This document shows positions 25,901 to 35,840 of a stretch of 64,000 nucleotides of DNA, one piece after another. A program made the position numbers and the translations under genes. Numbering within the stretch: the first letter of the stretch is position 1; the number at the start of each line of letters is the position of its first letter. The stretch is from Acarospora socialis (taxonomy: Eukaryota > Ascomycota > Lecanoromycetes > Acarosporales > Acarosporaceae): the NCBI GenBank assembly GCA_025617375.2, contig JAMYGW020000003.1, positions 1,426,001 to 1,490,000 of the forward strand, written 5' to 3'. Below the pieces are notes generated by a model. That model was given only the letters and a program-made list of their open reading frames with translations, ran no database searches and had not been told where the DNA came from.

Positions 25901-27487
25901 TAACGTAATGACTGAGGATACTGAGTTTGTGGAGGGAAGGCTGTCGATTAAAAAGGACAATGTCGCCATCTTCAAGATGCCTCTCTACAATATCCCCCTC
26001 TTGCAGCTTGTCGGCCACCAGACTGGTGTTGCCGTACTTGAGAAACACCTTGTAGTCTTCTTCTTTCTTAAGTACGTAATTAGCTCCCGGCCATCTGTTG
26101 GTACCATTACGGATCCTCTGTTGCAGTTTGACTTTATTGTACCTTGAGACTCGTTCCGGGTATGTGAGGTTCTTCGCCACAAGTTCTGGCACCGCAACCT
26201 GATCAATGCCCAGATTTGGGTCAGGTGAAATAACCGTGCGGCCAGAGAAGTCCACACGCTTTCCGGAAAGATTCCCGCGAAATCGACCTTGCTTCCCTTT
26301 CAGGCGCTGGCAGAAGCCTCGGATAGCCTTTCCGAATCCAGGTTGCTGCAGGCCAGGGACGTCACTGTTGATGTACATAGCTAGCTGGAGCTGTAAATAG
26401 TCCCATTGCTCCATGATTGTCTGCACAGGCTGCCCTTTCCTTAGACCTTCCCTGATCAGCGAGCTAATATGGACAATATCCGACAGCTTCTGAGTGAGAT
26501 CGTCCTCATTACTCGAAGAGTCTTGTTCGACAGATGGCCGAATGCAGACTGGCGGCGCAGGTACGAATTGCCAGATGAACATCTCCGGCCTTCCTTCAGC
26601 GGGATTCATGCCAAGAAGCTCACAATCCCAGTCCGGGACCTGTCGGAAGAGATTCAGCACCCTCAGGGGGTTCATGTCGTCAAGAGCCTTCTTGAAGTGC
26701 TTCTCGATCTCGTGGTTCCCCCTTTTTGCTTCCTCAAACGACCGGTCAAACAGAACTTTGCTCACGGGCGGTTGTTTCTTAGCAGCGTTGGATATATTGA
26801 AAGTCCTGAAGCGGTCATGAATGATCTTGAGTGGATGTTGACCAGCCTTCTTGACAACTCCATTGATCGCTCCACAATAATAGCAATTCCGAGCCTTCCG
26901 ACATTGAGTATGTATTTTCTTGCATATCTGTGCACGACGAAGGTTGTCAATGTTCGGTTGGCGCAGGTGACGGAGAAAAGTTCGTCGCTCATTCTCAGGC
27001 AGAAGTATCCTACCGCAATCCTATGTCGATCAGATCGTGTACATGCTTGAGCTCAGGGGCACACATTTAGCGTACCTTGCAGATGTCATGGAGTATTGTG
27101 GTAATCATCTTGAAGTATCCGATATGGAAGGCAGGCAGCGCCAACTTGACGTGGCCGAAGTGACCGTTGCATAGCAGTAGAGATTCGCCGCAGGTTTTGC
27201 AGACGCCGTTCTTGCTCGAAATGCCCATACGAGGATCAAGTGGGCCATTAGCTGCCAATGCCCTGTCTCTCGACAAATCGTATAATTGTCGATCCGATAG
27301 CTCGAGCACCGCTTGATTCACGACATCTTGATTGGATCTATATGAAGGTCAGCACCTCACCGTCCCCACCAGGCTCTAGTGTACCCTGTCCATACAGAAT
27401 ACCAAACTTGAGTTCCTTGATACGTTTAGGAACCTTGTCCACCACCTGTTCCTTCACCGTCTCCGCTCCCACCGTGTTGTGCTGCAT
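22912..27487 (-). CDS. rpc1: RNA polymerase III largest subunit (RPC160/RPC1)
   Basis: Catalytic largest subunit of nuclear RNA polymerase III, which makes tRNA and 5S rRNA. Exons by eye: 27487-27396, 27337-27076, 27020-24549, 24496-24184, 24134-22912, 1453 residues, the family length. The start gives [14 protein letters not shown], then [11 protein letters not shown] joined across intron 1 to [15 protein letters not shown], as in other fungal RPC1 proteins. A zinc-binding N-terminus ([17 protein letters not shown]) is followed by the bridge to [13 protein letters not shown] and a second CYYC. The catalytic [12 protein letters not shown] lies at about 510-518. The trigger-loop region includes [32 protein letters not shown], and [22 protein letters not shown] is in the last exon. 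The final intron uses the second of two acceptors (GGCAG) to keep frame. Confidence 0.96.
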
Positions 27488-27928
27488 TTCGACGAGTGCT
27501 ACCGTGGAAGAGGCATGAGAGTACCTGGATGATGAAATCCCGTACGAGCAAGACTTTATCTGGTCTGTTTGGATTGAAACTCAGTGGATCAATTACTCAT
27601 TCATATTCCGGCGTTCGTAGTGTTTGAATCGGTGCTGTAGGTCCATGTTGAGTCATAGTCTCAGCTCTCAACTTTTTCATGGTGGGGCAATGGACTTGGG
27701 CGGGCGACGTCGACCCCTCCAAGCTTCGGTCAATTCAGAAGCGATACCTGGCCCCGAACGAACAACCAGAGGTCATATTTATACCTATGAGATATTTCCA
27801 GTTGCCGTATCAGGAATATGTTTTAAGAGTCCTTATATCACGGTCATTGTCGGGTACTAACTAAACTATTTACATTGGATTCATTTACGGCCGACAAAGC
27901 ATCTTCATCGCACCCGAACATTTCCATG
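27488..27928. other. Intergenic: RPC1 promoter and GUF1 3' side
   Basis: About 440 bases between two minus-strand genes; short plus-strand frames around 27624-27864 show no family likeness and overlap each other, so I do not call them. Confidence 0.4.
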
Positions 27929-30021
27929 CTACTTGGCCAGAAACGCCTGAAATGCCTTGTGATCGATAGCGATATTCCCCACAGCTAGTATCCGAAGATG
28001 TCAGTACAGATGTCAAAATCCTACAGAGAGGTTCTTCCTACCTTTGAGCTTCTTCCTCCCCTCCTTCTGTTTCTCCAATAGTTTCCTCCTCCGCGAGACA
28101 TCACTAGCATGGAGCTTCTGCAACACATCCTTTCGGAAAGGTTTGATGGTCTCTCGTGCGACGATGCGCTTGCCAGCTGTCGCCTGTATAATAACTTCGA
28201 ACATCTGGCGATCCACATGCTCCTTGAACTTGGTGACCCACTGACGTCCCAGTCGTTCGGCTTGGCTGGTGTGGACGACTCGCGCCACCGCGTCGACGGG
28301 GATTTTGTTAACTAAGAGTTGAAGCTTGACAATGTTGCTTCGACGCCAATCCGCTTCCTCGTAGTCGAGACTCGCGTAACCTTTGGTCGCACCTTTCAGA
28401 CGGCCAAAGAAGTCGTCCACAAGATGCGCGAGCGGGATCTCGTATCTCAGGATGACTTGGGTGGCCGTGAAGAATTTGAGCTCCTTTTGCTCTCCGCGGT
28501 TTGCTTCGCACAGTTCGATGACTTTTCCCAGATACTCTTCGGGAAAGGTTATAGTGGTCGAGACATACGGCTCTTGGAGCTCTGCCACACGAGAGTACGA
28601 TTCATCCTTATCGGGGAATTTGGCTGGATTCTGTATGATAGTCTCTGTTCCATCGTTGAAGAGAACCTTAAACGGTACCGTAGGCGGTGTAATGATGATG
28701 CTTGCTCCATGCTCCTGGCGTAATCTGTCCTCAAAGACCGAGCAGTGCAGTGTTCCTAGAAATCCAAGGCGCCATCCAGCACCCAGGGCCTCTGAAGATT
28801 CTTTCTGCAATGTTACGCTCCGGTCATTGAGTACGATCTGATTGATACTATCTTCGAGATGCTGATAGTCACTTTGATCGACAGGAAATGCGGATACGAA
28901 CACCATAGACTTTGGCTCCTCGAAGCCTGGTAAAGGCTGGACCATTGCTTCAGATCCGACTGTGGTATACGTGTCTCCGACTTTAGCGTCTTGACTTTGT
29001 TTCATGCCAGGATTGAAGAAGATGTAGCCAACTTGGCCGGCTCGCAGCACAGTCTGCGGAGTTTGGTCGGGGTACATAATCCCAACCTCGCCAACGAAGT
29101 ATTTGAGGCCTGTGGCAAACGACACAATCTGGTCGCCTGCCTTGATCTGGCCATCAAAGATGCGTACGAGGAGGATAACACCTTTATAAGTGTGGTACCA
29201 GGAGTCTACCAAAAGGAGTCGAAGAGGTTTCTGAGGATCGCCAACTGGCCTTGACATATGTCAGCTGGTAGTAGCTCGACTATACTCAAGGTTGCTCACG
29301 CAGGAATCTGCTCGATAACATTCGGTAGGACAGCTTCGACGTTCACCCCAGTCTTGGCTGACACCAACACCGCCTTTGCAGGATCCAGTTCAAAGGTATT
29401 CTGCATCTGCTCCAACGCCCTAGGTGCATCGGCCGACGGGAGGTCGATCTTATTTATTACCGGAACCAACTGCAAGCCCTGCGAGAACGCGAGATAGAAG
29501 TTTGCCACTGTTTGCGCTTGGATACCCTGACTTGCATCCACAAGCAAGAGTGCGCCTCCACAGCTAGCATAGCTCCTCGAAACCTCCGCGCGGAAGTCGA
29601 CATGACCGGGTGTGTCAACGAGATGTAGCAGATAATCCTGCCCCTTGTATTTGTAGATCATACTACATGTCTGCGCCTTGACCGTGATGCCCCTTTCCCT
29701 CTCCACGTCCAGTTTGTCCAAGATCTGCTTGTTACCACCAGGTTGAATAGTACCGGTCAGCTCCAGGAGCCGATCGCTGAGCGTGCTTTTGCCATGGTCG
29801 ACATGCGCGACGATGCAGAAGTTTCGAAATCTCTCCAGGGGTATTGCGGCTATTCTCTTCTCCAAATCGGATAGGATCTTGGAGGGTTGCGCCGACCTCC
29901 GGGCTGAGGCGCTAAAAGGTCGTATAACATCACGACTCGGACGATAACGGGATATGGCGGACGATCGCGAGAGTATTGGAGGTTGGAATGTACCTTTCAC
30001 GAGGAGACACCATGATCGCAT
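27929..30021 (-). CDS. guf1: Mitochondrial translation GTPase Guf1 (EF4/LepA)
   Basis: Mitochondrial LepA-type GTPase that acts on the ribosome and promotes accurate translation under stress. Exons by eye: 30021-29300, 29249-28042, 27984-27929, 661 residues. The first 45 residues are Arg/Ser-rich without acids, a likely matrix presequence. G1 is AHVDHGKST (about 72-80), followed by [20 protein letters not shown] and NKIDLPSA. The LepA-specific C-terminal domain is present ([24 protein letters not shown]-like region and the [16 protein letters not shown] stretch). A last small exon of 18 codons supplies the conserved end [18 protein letters not shown]; without it the frame would run into a stop soon after KKLK. 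It is divergent from MAD2. Confidence 0.95.
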
Positions 30022-30244
30022 GAGTTCCAGGCTTGCGACTTATCTCGAAGGTGTTCAGGTTTGAGGCTCTGGATAATAGGATCGCGTTACCGTAGAGATG
30101 GCTCCGCAAGCTTAAACCTTAAAACGCCATGCGATCAGCCCTATCGGTGCTCATTGTTGTTACAACTTCAATCCTGTAGCCTCATACCAGAATACTTATC
30201 ACGTTGACAGCCAGATCTGGAAAGAGCAGTTTTGCAATCCAGCC
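30022..30244. promoter_or_regulatory. Shared GUF1-MAD2 divergent promoter
   Basis: The start codons of GUF1 (minus, 30021) and MAD2 (plus, 30245) are only 223 bp apart, so both promoters must sit in this interval or overlap the 5' parts of the genes. No TATA box is obvious. Confidence 0.7.
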
Positions 30245-31403
30245 ATGTCCGTCGAGAAAGAGAAATCAAAAGTGCACAAGCTCTCACTTAAAGGTAATTA
30301 TACTTGTAAACACCCGTTAATCCTCAACCCCCTTGCTGATCAATACAGGATCATCAAAGCTAGTTGCCGAATTTGTGAGCCAATATCACGTCTACAAAGG
30401 AGTAGGGACTGTACATTTTACTAACCCGTACAGTTTGAATATTCCATCAATACGATCCTGTAGGTCCCAACCCCTCGGCCATGGGTCAGTGATGGGACAG
30501 TGATGGGACAGTGAAAGCTAACAATATGACTAGCTTCCAAAGAGGCGTCTATCCGGCGGAAGACTTCACAGCGTAAGCACAGTTACCATCTACAGGTTTG
30601 AAGCCATCAATGACCGTCTCCCTAGCGTCAAGAAATATGGCTTAAACATGCTTGGTATAACCCACAGCAACTCACAGCACGCCTTACCCACACTAACCCC
30701 ACTCCAGTCTCCTACGACGACCAAGTCAAAGCCTACATCAAGAAGATCATGTCCCAGCTAAACAAGTGGATGGCCGGCGGCAAGATCTCGAAGCTGGTCG
30801 TCGTGATCACGAGCAAAGAGACGGGCGAACCTGTCGAGAGATGGGAGTTCGACGTATAGCCTCCGCAACCGCAAACCTTCAGCCCCTAGCTTACCCGCAT
30901 TGCAGGTCCACATCTTCAGCAAAGCGGCCAAGGGCAAAAGCGCGAAGAAGACGCTCGACAAGGAGAACGCGGCACCCGAGTGCGTCGCCCTTCCCATCCA
31001 CCCCACCCGGCCCGAACTCCAGAATAACTTCCCCAGTGATGCTGACGACCGTCGGACCATAGAGAAAGCGACGCCCCCCCGCCCGAGAAAACCGAGAAGC
31101 AGATCCAAGACGAGATCCAATCCATCTTCCGGCAGATCACGGCGTCGGTGACGTTCCTGCCGATGCTGGACGGCAACTGTACGTTCAACGTGCTCGTCTA
31201 CGCCGACGCCGACTCGGAGGTGCCGTTGGAGTGGGGCGATAGCGATGCGAAGGAGATCAAGGACGGGGAGAAGGTCAAGCTGAGGAGTTTTAGTACGAGT
31301 AATCATCGGGTGGATACGTTGGTTAGTTACAGGTATGTTCGGTCTTTGCGAGATTTGGGTGAGAGGAGAGACTGAGGGGTGGGCTAGGCTTGCTTCGGAT
31401 TGA
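30245..31403 (+). CDS. mad2: Spindle assembly checkpoint protein Mad2 (HORMA)
   Basis: HORMA-domain protein that binds Cdc20 and blocks the anaphase-promoting complex until kinetochores attach. Nine exons by eye: 30245-30293, 30349-30374, 30434-30459, 30534-30572, 30626-30654, 30708-30853, 30906-30979, 31063-31332, 31388-31403, 224 residues. Key stretches are [25 protein letters not shown] (within the 20-residue limit this is split over exons 2-4), VKKYGLNMLVSYDD, the core strand LVVVITSKETGEPVERWEFD and the C-terminal safety belt FNVLVYADADSEVPLEW and FSTSNHRVDTLVSYRLASD. An unusual Lys/Ser-rich insert (KGKSAKKTLDKENAAPE) lies before the helix EKQIQDEIQSIFRQITASVTF. The exon density is high for the window, with exons as short as 26 nt. 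Confidence 0.92.
30484..30511 (+). repeat. Short tandem repeat in MAD2 intron 3
   Basis: The 11-base unit CAGTGATGGGA is repeated in tandem around 30487-30511, within the third intron of MAD2. It lies upstream of the branch-like CTAAC and may be a polymorphic slippage site. Confidence 0.6.
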
Positions 31404-31830
31404 TTGTACCTGGCTCTGAGGTTGGAGGACGGGCGGGCTTGCTTGTTGGCGTTTCGGCTGGCTTGGGATCTTGGTCACCTGTATGTTTGCTCAGGAAAGA
31501 TGACGTTTGAGGGTGGTGCCAGAGACATGGAACATTATTGCTTGAATAATTATGTAGGTTAGTCTCATCTGGAAGCCGTCTGCCTGTGCTTTTCACGCCA
31601 GAAGCATCCAGTCACATTTATATACAAGACGCACCGCATCCAACTGCAAAGACCAAACCGCTGAGTGCCTGCTGCCGATAAACCGCATGAATGCTGCAAA
31701 AGATACCGTCAGTACGCACTCGCCGGTACAGATATTATTTTGATAGAGAATGCCGCCCTCAATTAGTAACATCAACGTCCCAAATTAGAACATTGCTATA
31801 ACAAACCAAATTCAAGCCGTGATAAACCCA
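31404..31830. other. Intergenic between convergent genes
   Basis: About 430 bases between the MAD2 stop and the stop of the four-TM gene. No gene recognised. Confidence 0.4.
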
Positions 31831-32770
31831 TTAATCGTCATCCATGGGAGACGTGCGATGATCCCCTGGGATAAGTTCATATCCTCCCTCTTCGGGTAGG
31901 ACGAACGCCGCCGCAGCTATACCAGCCGCGGAGAGGACCAAGATGCACCAGCTACCAGTGCATAAAGTCCAGGAAGTATCCAGTTGCCATGGTGGGAAGA
32001 ACCGATCATCATAGTCGTACAGATATGCCTGAAACAATCACCTGGTATCAGCACTCCTACAGGACAATCAAGGGTGCCGGAAGTAGGGCTCGAAACTCAC
32101 TATCAACGCCATGCCCGCACATTGCACCAACCCCGCCAGCAGAAGAAGCGTACTCAGGGTTTTCCAGCCTGACTCCCTCTTCTGCTTTCCTCCTCCTAGT
32201 ACCACGAGGTATGCGATCAAGGTCATGCCCTCGATGACGACGGCAAAAGACATCAGGAAGCCGACCGTCCGCCACATGGAGCAGAAATATCGGTTGTCGC
32301 CGTGGCAGTCTTCGTATTGTGGGAAGGGTTCGCAGGTGTGGCTGAGGGACGAACAGCGCTTGTGCAGGCCGTATGTGTAGTGGATGGGGACGCCGGCAGC
32401 CTAGTCGTAGCGGTTGTTCAGTATATGGGACGAAAGATCATGGCGGAGCCACTGCTAACGACTCGCGGAGCTTTCAACAGCACGCATGAGTGGATATACA
32501 GCAGTATGGGCCTCGAACCATCTTGTAGCCTCAGGAACCAAGACCCGCAGAGGAAGCAAGGCCCTTTTGTGCGGATAGTGCCGGAGGGGAACATCCAACA
32601 TACCGTCTCGCTATCCCAGCTGATCCATCGGGGTATCACTATGCTCGTGATTGTCATCGCGGTCGCTGCATAGCAATCAGCTTCTCCTGCCCTTATCACA
32701 GACGACATAACTAAGACTGACCCGCAAGAAAGGCCACGAGGGCAGCACTGTATACAATGCGCCTCGTCAT
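31831..32770 (-). CDS. Four-TM claudin/SUR7-like membrane protein
   Basis: Small integral membrane protein of unknown function, similar in plan to fungal claudin/SUR7-type proteins. Exons by eye: 32770-32722, 32665-32604, 32400-32101, 32028-31831, 202 residues. TM1 is at the N-terminus (YSAALVAFLAATAMTITSIV) and is followed by PRWISWDSE and a Cys-containing extracellular loop (RCSSLSHTCEPFPQYEDC, then CSMWR). TM2, TM3 and TM4 follow (SFAVVIEGMTLIAYLVVL; LSTLLLLAGLVQCAGMALIA; CILVLSAAGIAAAAFVL). A short acidic cytosolic tail ends in PMDDD. The second intron is long for this window (203 nt). Family assignment is from topology and the loop Cys pattern, not from a named domain. Confidence 0.75.
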
Positions 32771-33884
32771 GATGCCTGCCTGCTCTTCCTCATCCGCCGG
32801 AGTATTGCAGCACCCGGAGTACTTCAGTGCTTAACAGCGGTGTAGGGGCGAAAATACGTAGGTAGCTCCCGATTATATAGACTATGAAATGGCGCCGTTT
32901 GACGGTATTTTAGGTAGAGTCCACGCCGGTGCAGTGCCTAGCGAGGGATACTGTCTGCCCTCGATGGGACTAGGCTCTGATATGAAGGAAAGCCGATGGA
33001 GTGGTGCTTTTCGTAGAGAATCCATACCCTACAAGTAGCAGTTTTTGGGATGATAGCAAAGTCGTACGACGACTCGATCTTGAGGACCCGTGCTCTAAGG
33101 ACTCGACGCTCATTGGTCGGACATCAGAAGCGGTGGTGATACCTCCAGTTCAAAATGCTGTGATGCAGATACTCTTTGCGCTCCTCATGATTGGACTCGC
33201 TTGCACGGATAGGCGTTCTGAGTGCATTGCATTACATGTTCGGCTTTCCTGCGATAAGGCAAGCCAAGCCAGATGCGGAGGGTGAAGTGTGGGGACCCCC
33301 CTTTATCTCCTTCTCAAGATCCGGGGTAATACTATTAATAATGGGGCCGATTTAGCCATGCTTTCCTCTCTTGTCTATAGACCCCTTATGTAACCTTGTT
33401 TATAGGTATACAAGGGCAATATCCAACGCGACGATGAGCGCTGCAGGTCTTGATCGATACGTTTATGGGGTTGTGTAAGTAGAGCGAAAGAGCTACCCAC
33501 GGAGACTGTGCGAGCTTGGAAGCGACATGTCTAGTCGCCAACAAATCGAGTCCAGAATTCGGTCAAATCCCCTGGTCATAGATGAAAGGCATGAGTCCCA
33601 GTGTTGTGCTTTGAGTCCTCACAGGATGAGCGGAGTGCTATGAACGCGGAGAGCAGATGAATTGCGTAGTATACAAACTTAGGGCTAAGTGTAGCCAAGG
33701 CAGACCAAGAACGTCTATGAGTGGTAGTTTTATAGCATCCTTGAGCTTCCTCAATTAGATGGGGCTTCTGCAGCCGCCTCCATTAGCCATGTTTTACCTG
33801 CACGAGGTGAGTGCTGGGATAGCAATCACGAAGCACTCTCTGCTACCACGTCGATAATCAGATGAGAAACGTGATAGACTTCGA
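32771..33884. other. Intergenic, no gene recognised
   Basis: About 1.1 kb. A 94-codon plus-strand frame at 33001-33285 has no recognisable likeness and no introns or context to support it. The rest holds the promoter of the four-TM gene and the 3' end of the CDK gene. Confidence 0.4.
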
Positions 33885-35535
33885 TCACCGAGCTTTATGT
33901 CTTTTCGCTCCTCTGCTTGAAGAAGCATCACCCTCAAAGTCGAAAACATAGCCACGCGATGCCTCCGAATCACTTTTCACCGCCGCTCCACTCGCAAGCA
34001 CACCGGCCGGTCGATCCTGGCCCTTCCCACGATATACCACGTCCGACGCGGCGGTGCTATTTCGCACTTCTGGATAAGTAGGTAGCAACTCGCGATCAGC
34101 CTCTCTCGGCGACTCCTTCCACCACTTCTCCGCGTGAGCAGCAAACCTGCTTCGACCCTTTGCCAACGCTTCTGTTGCTGTCCATCGGGCGCCTGGATCC
34201 CACGTCAGTAGTCCACCTAGGAAGTTGACCGTCTCCTTCGTAGTGTCCGCTTGAAACCTCCGTTCGAGATTGTTGACACGTCCATGTGGCAACGACTCCC
34301 TCCGCCATCGGATGAGCTCTGGGCACCCCATGGCTGACAGTGCTGCCATGTCATCGGGCGTCGGTGTGCCGAGTAGCTTGACGATGAGCGATAGCTGTTC
34401 GATAACCGTTTCCCCCGTCAGACAAGGTTCGGACAAGAGGAGTTCTGCGAGGACGAGCCCAGCAGACCAGAGATCGACGGAAGGCGTGTAGTTTTTCGCT
34501 CCCAGCAGTAGTTCGGGTGCGCGATACCAGATCGTGACTACTCCTGGCGTCAAAGGACGGGGGGAGTACTCCCGGGCCATGCCAAAATCCGCTGAGCGAG
34601 GTCAGCCACAAGGGACGCACGGCACGGTTTCGGAGCGTTATCGTACCTACCGAGCTTCAAAACGCCCTTAGCTGTAAGAAGTATATTCTGTAGCTTCACG
34701 TCTCTAGAGAGAGGTCAGGGTGATGGCGGGCTTGAGAGTTGATGAAAATTACCGGTGGATGATGTCGTTCCGATGGAGATACTCCAAGCCCTCGAGAAGC
34801 TGTCGAAAGAGGCATTTGACTGCCACAGGGAAGGTCCCATTAGCCCAAAGCACCGCCACCAGTTCTCGTATGCTCATCATACCTTGACTAAGACTAAACC
34901 TGACCTTGAGTTCATCAAGCAGATTTGCCAGGTCCTATAATCTCGAGACAACCGGCGCTTCCCCCACCTCACGGCAGAGGAACAGTAAGCCAGCCAATTG
35001 CGCCCAAAGTCCTTTCTGAAAGCTTCAGGCTGCCGCCCTCAGCAATGGGTCACCAACCTGCTCGACGTATTCCATCGCCATGTAGATTTCGTCCATCTCC
35101 TTGTCTCCGACCACCACGTCGATCACGTCGATGATGTTGGTGTGTTTCAGTGAGCGGAGGATGGAGATCTCTCGCAGCGCTGTGATCGGGACACCGTTCT
35201 GGCGCTCGTCGGGGAGGATGCGCACTTGCTTGAGAGCGACGACTCGAGAGCTCGGCGTGTGTCTTGCTCGATACACGACGCCATATGCTTCGACGAGCCG
35301 GTATCAGTGGATGATCCGGACACGGGTGTGGGGTTGTCAGGATGCCTACTTCCTTCTCCAAGCTGATTGAGTTTCTCGTATGCGGATACAGAACAGCAAC
35401 GCCCTACGCGATCTTGTAAGTCTCAATGCTGGTTTGCGAGAGATTGCCCTGACCTAAGAAGCCGTCCTGAAGATCAAGTTGTAATGGCTGTCCAATGATG
35501 GAATTCCAGCGGTTCTCCGAAGTGTCTTGATCCAT
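33885..35535 (-). CDS. CDK10-like cyclin-dependent kinase
   Basis: Cdc2-related Ser/Thr kinase of the CDK10/CDK11 (PITSLRE) branch, expected in transcription or cell-cycle control. Exons by eye: 35535-35454, 35403-35350, 35287-35058, 34934-34883, 34819-34753, 34703-34651, 34591-33885, 414 residues. The N-terminus reads GRCCSVSAYEKLNQLGEGTYGVVYRA, with the glycine loop intact across two exon joins. VALKQVRI holds the catalytic Lys, and GVPITALREIS is the PSTAIRE-equivalent cyclin-binding helix that points to CDK10/11. IIHRDVKLQN, ADFGMARE and TIWYRAPELLLG complete the core, with a phosphorylatable Thr in PLTPGVVT. A low-complexity tail ends in RGAKRHKAR, a likely nuclear signal. Six introns of 47-123 nt all restore frame. 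Confidence 0.9.
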
Positions 35536-35840
35536 GTGTCCCTTGCAGCGAGCACGTGTTCCCACAACCAACGCGTGGTGTTGACTCAACTTGATTGGGA
35601 CTATCACATAGCACGGCATCCTACAACACGCCGAAGGTTACCTTTTGAATATACGATTAGTCAGCTGTGGAAGCATCTCTGCAACACCTTGTGCATACAC
35701 GATGATCCAATCAAGATGAAGATGGCTGCTAGTAGAGTATTTGGAACGGAACAAAGGATTGACTCTCAGATATATTACTCCTATTTCTGTATGTACATAC
35801 AAATCCTACCCCTGTAAAAGCAACGCCATATCCTTCATAT

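Noticed and set aside
32500-32535. Possible tRNA T-arm (GGTTCGAGG on the minus strand)
   Set aside because: The stem does not pair and no acceptor or anticodon arm is found; it lies in an intron of the four-TM gene.
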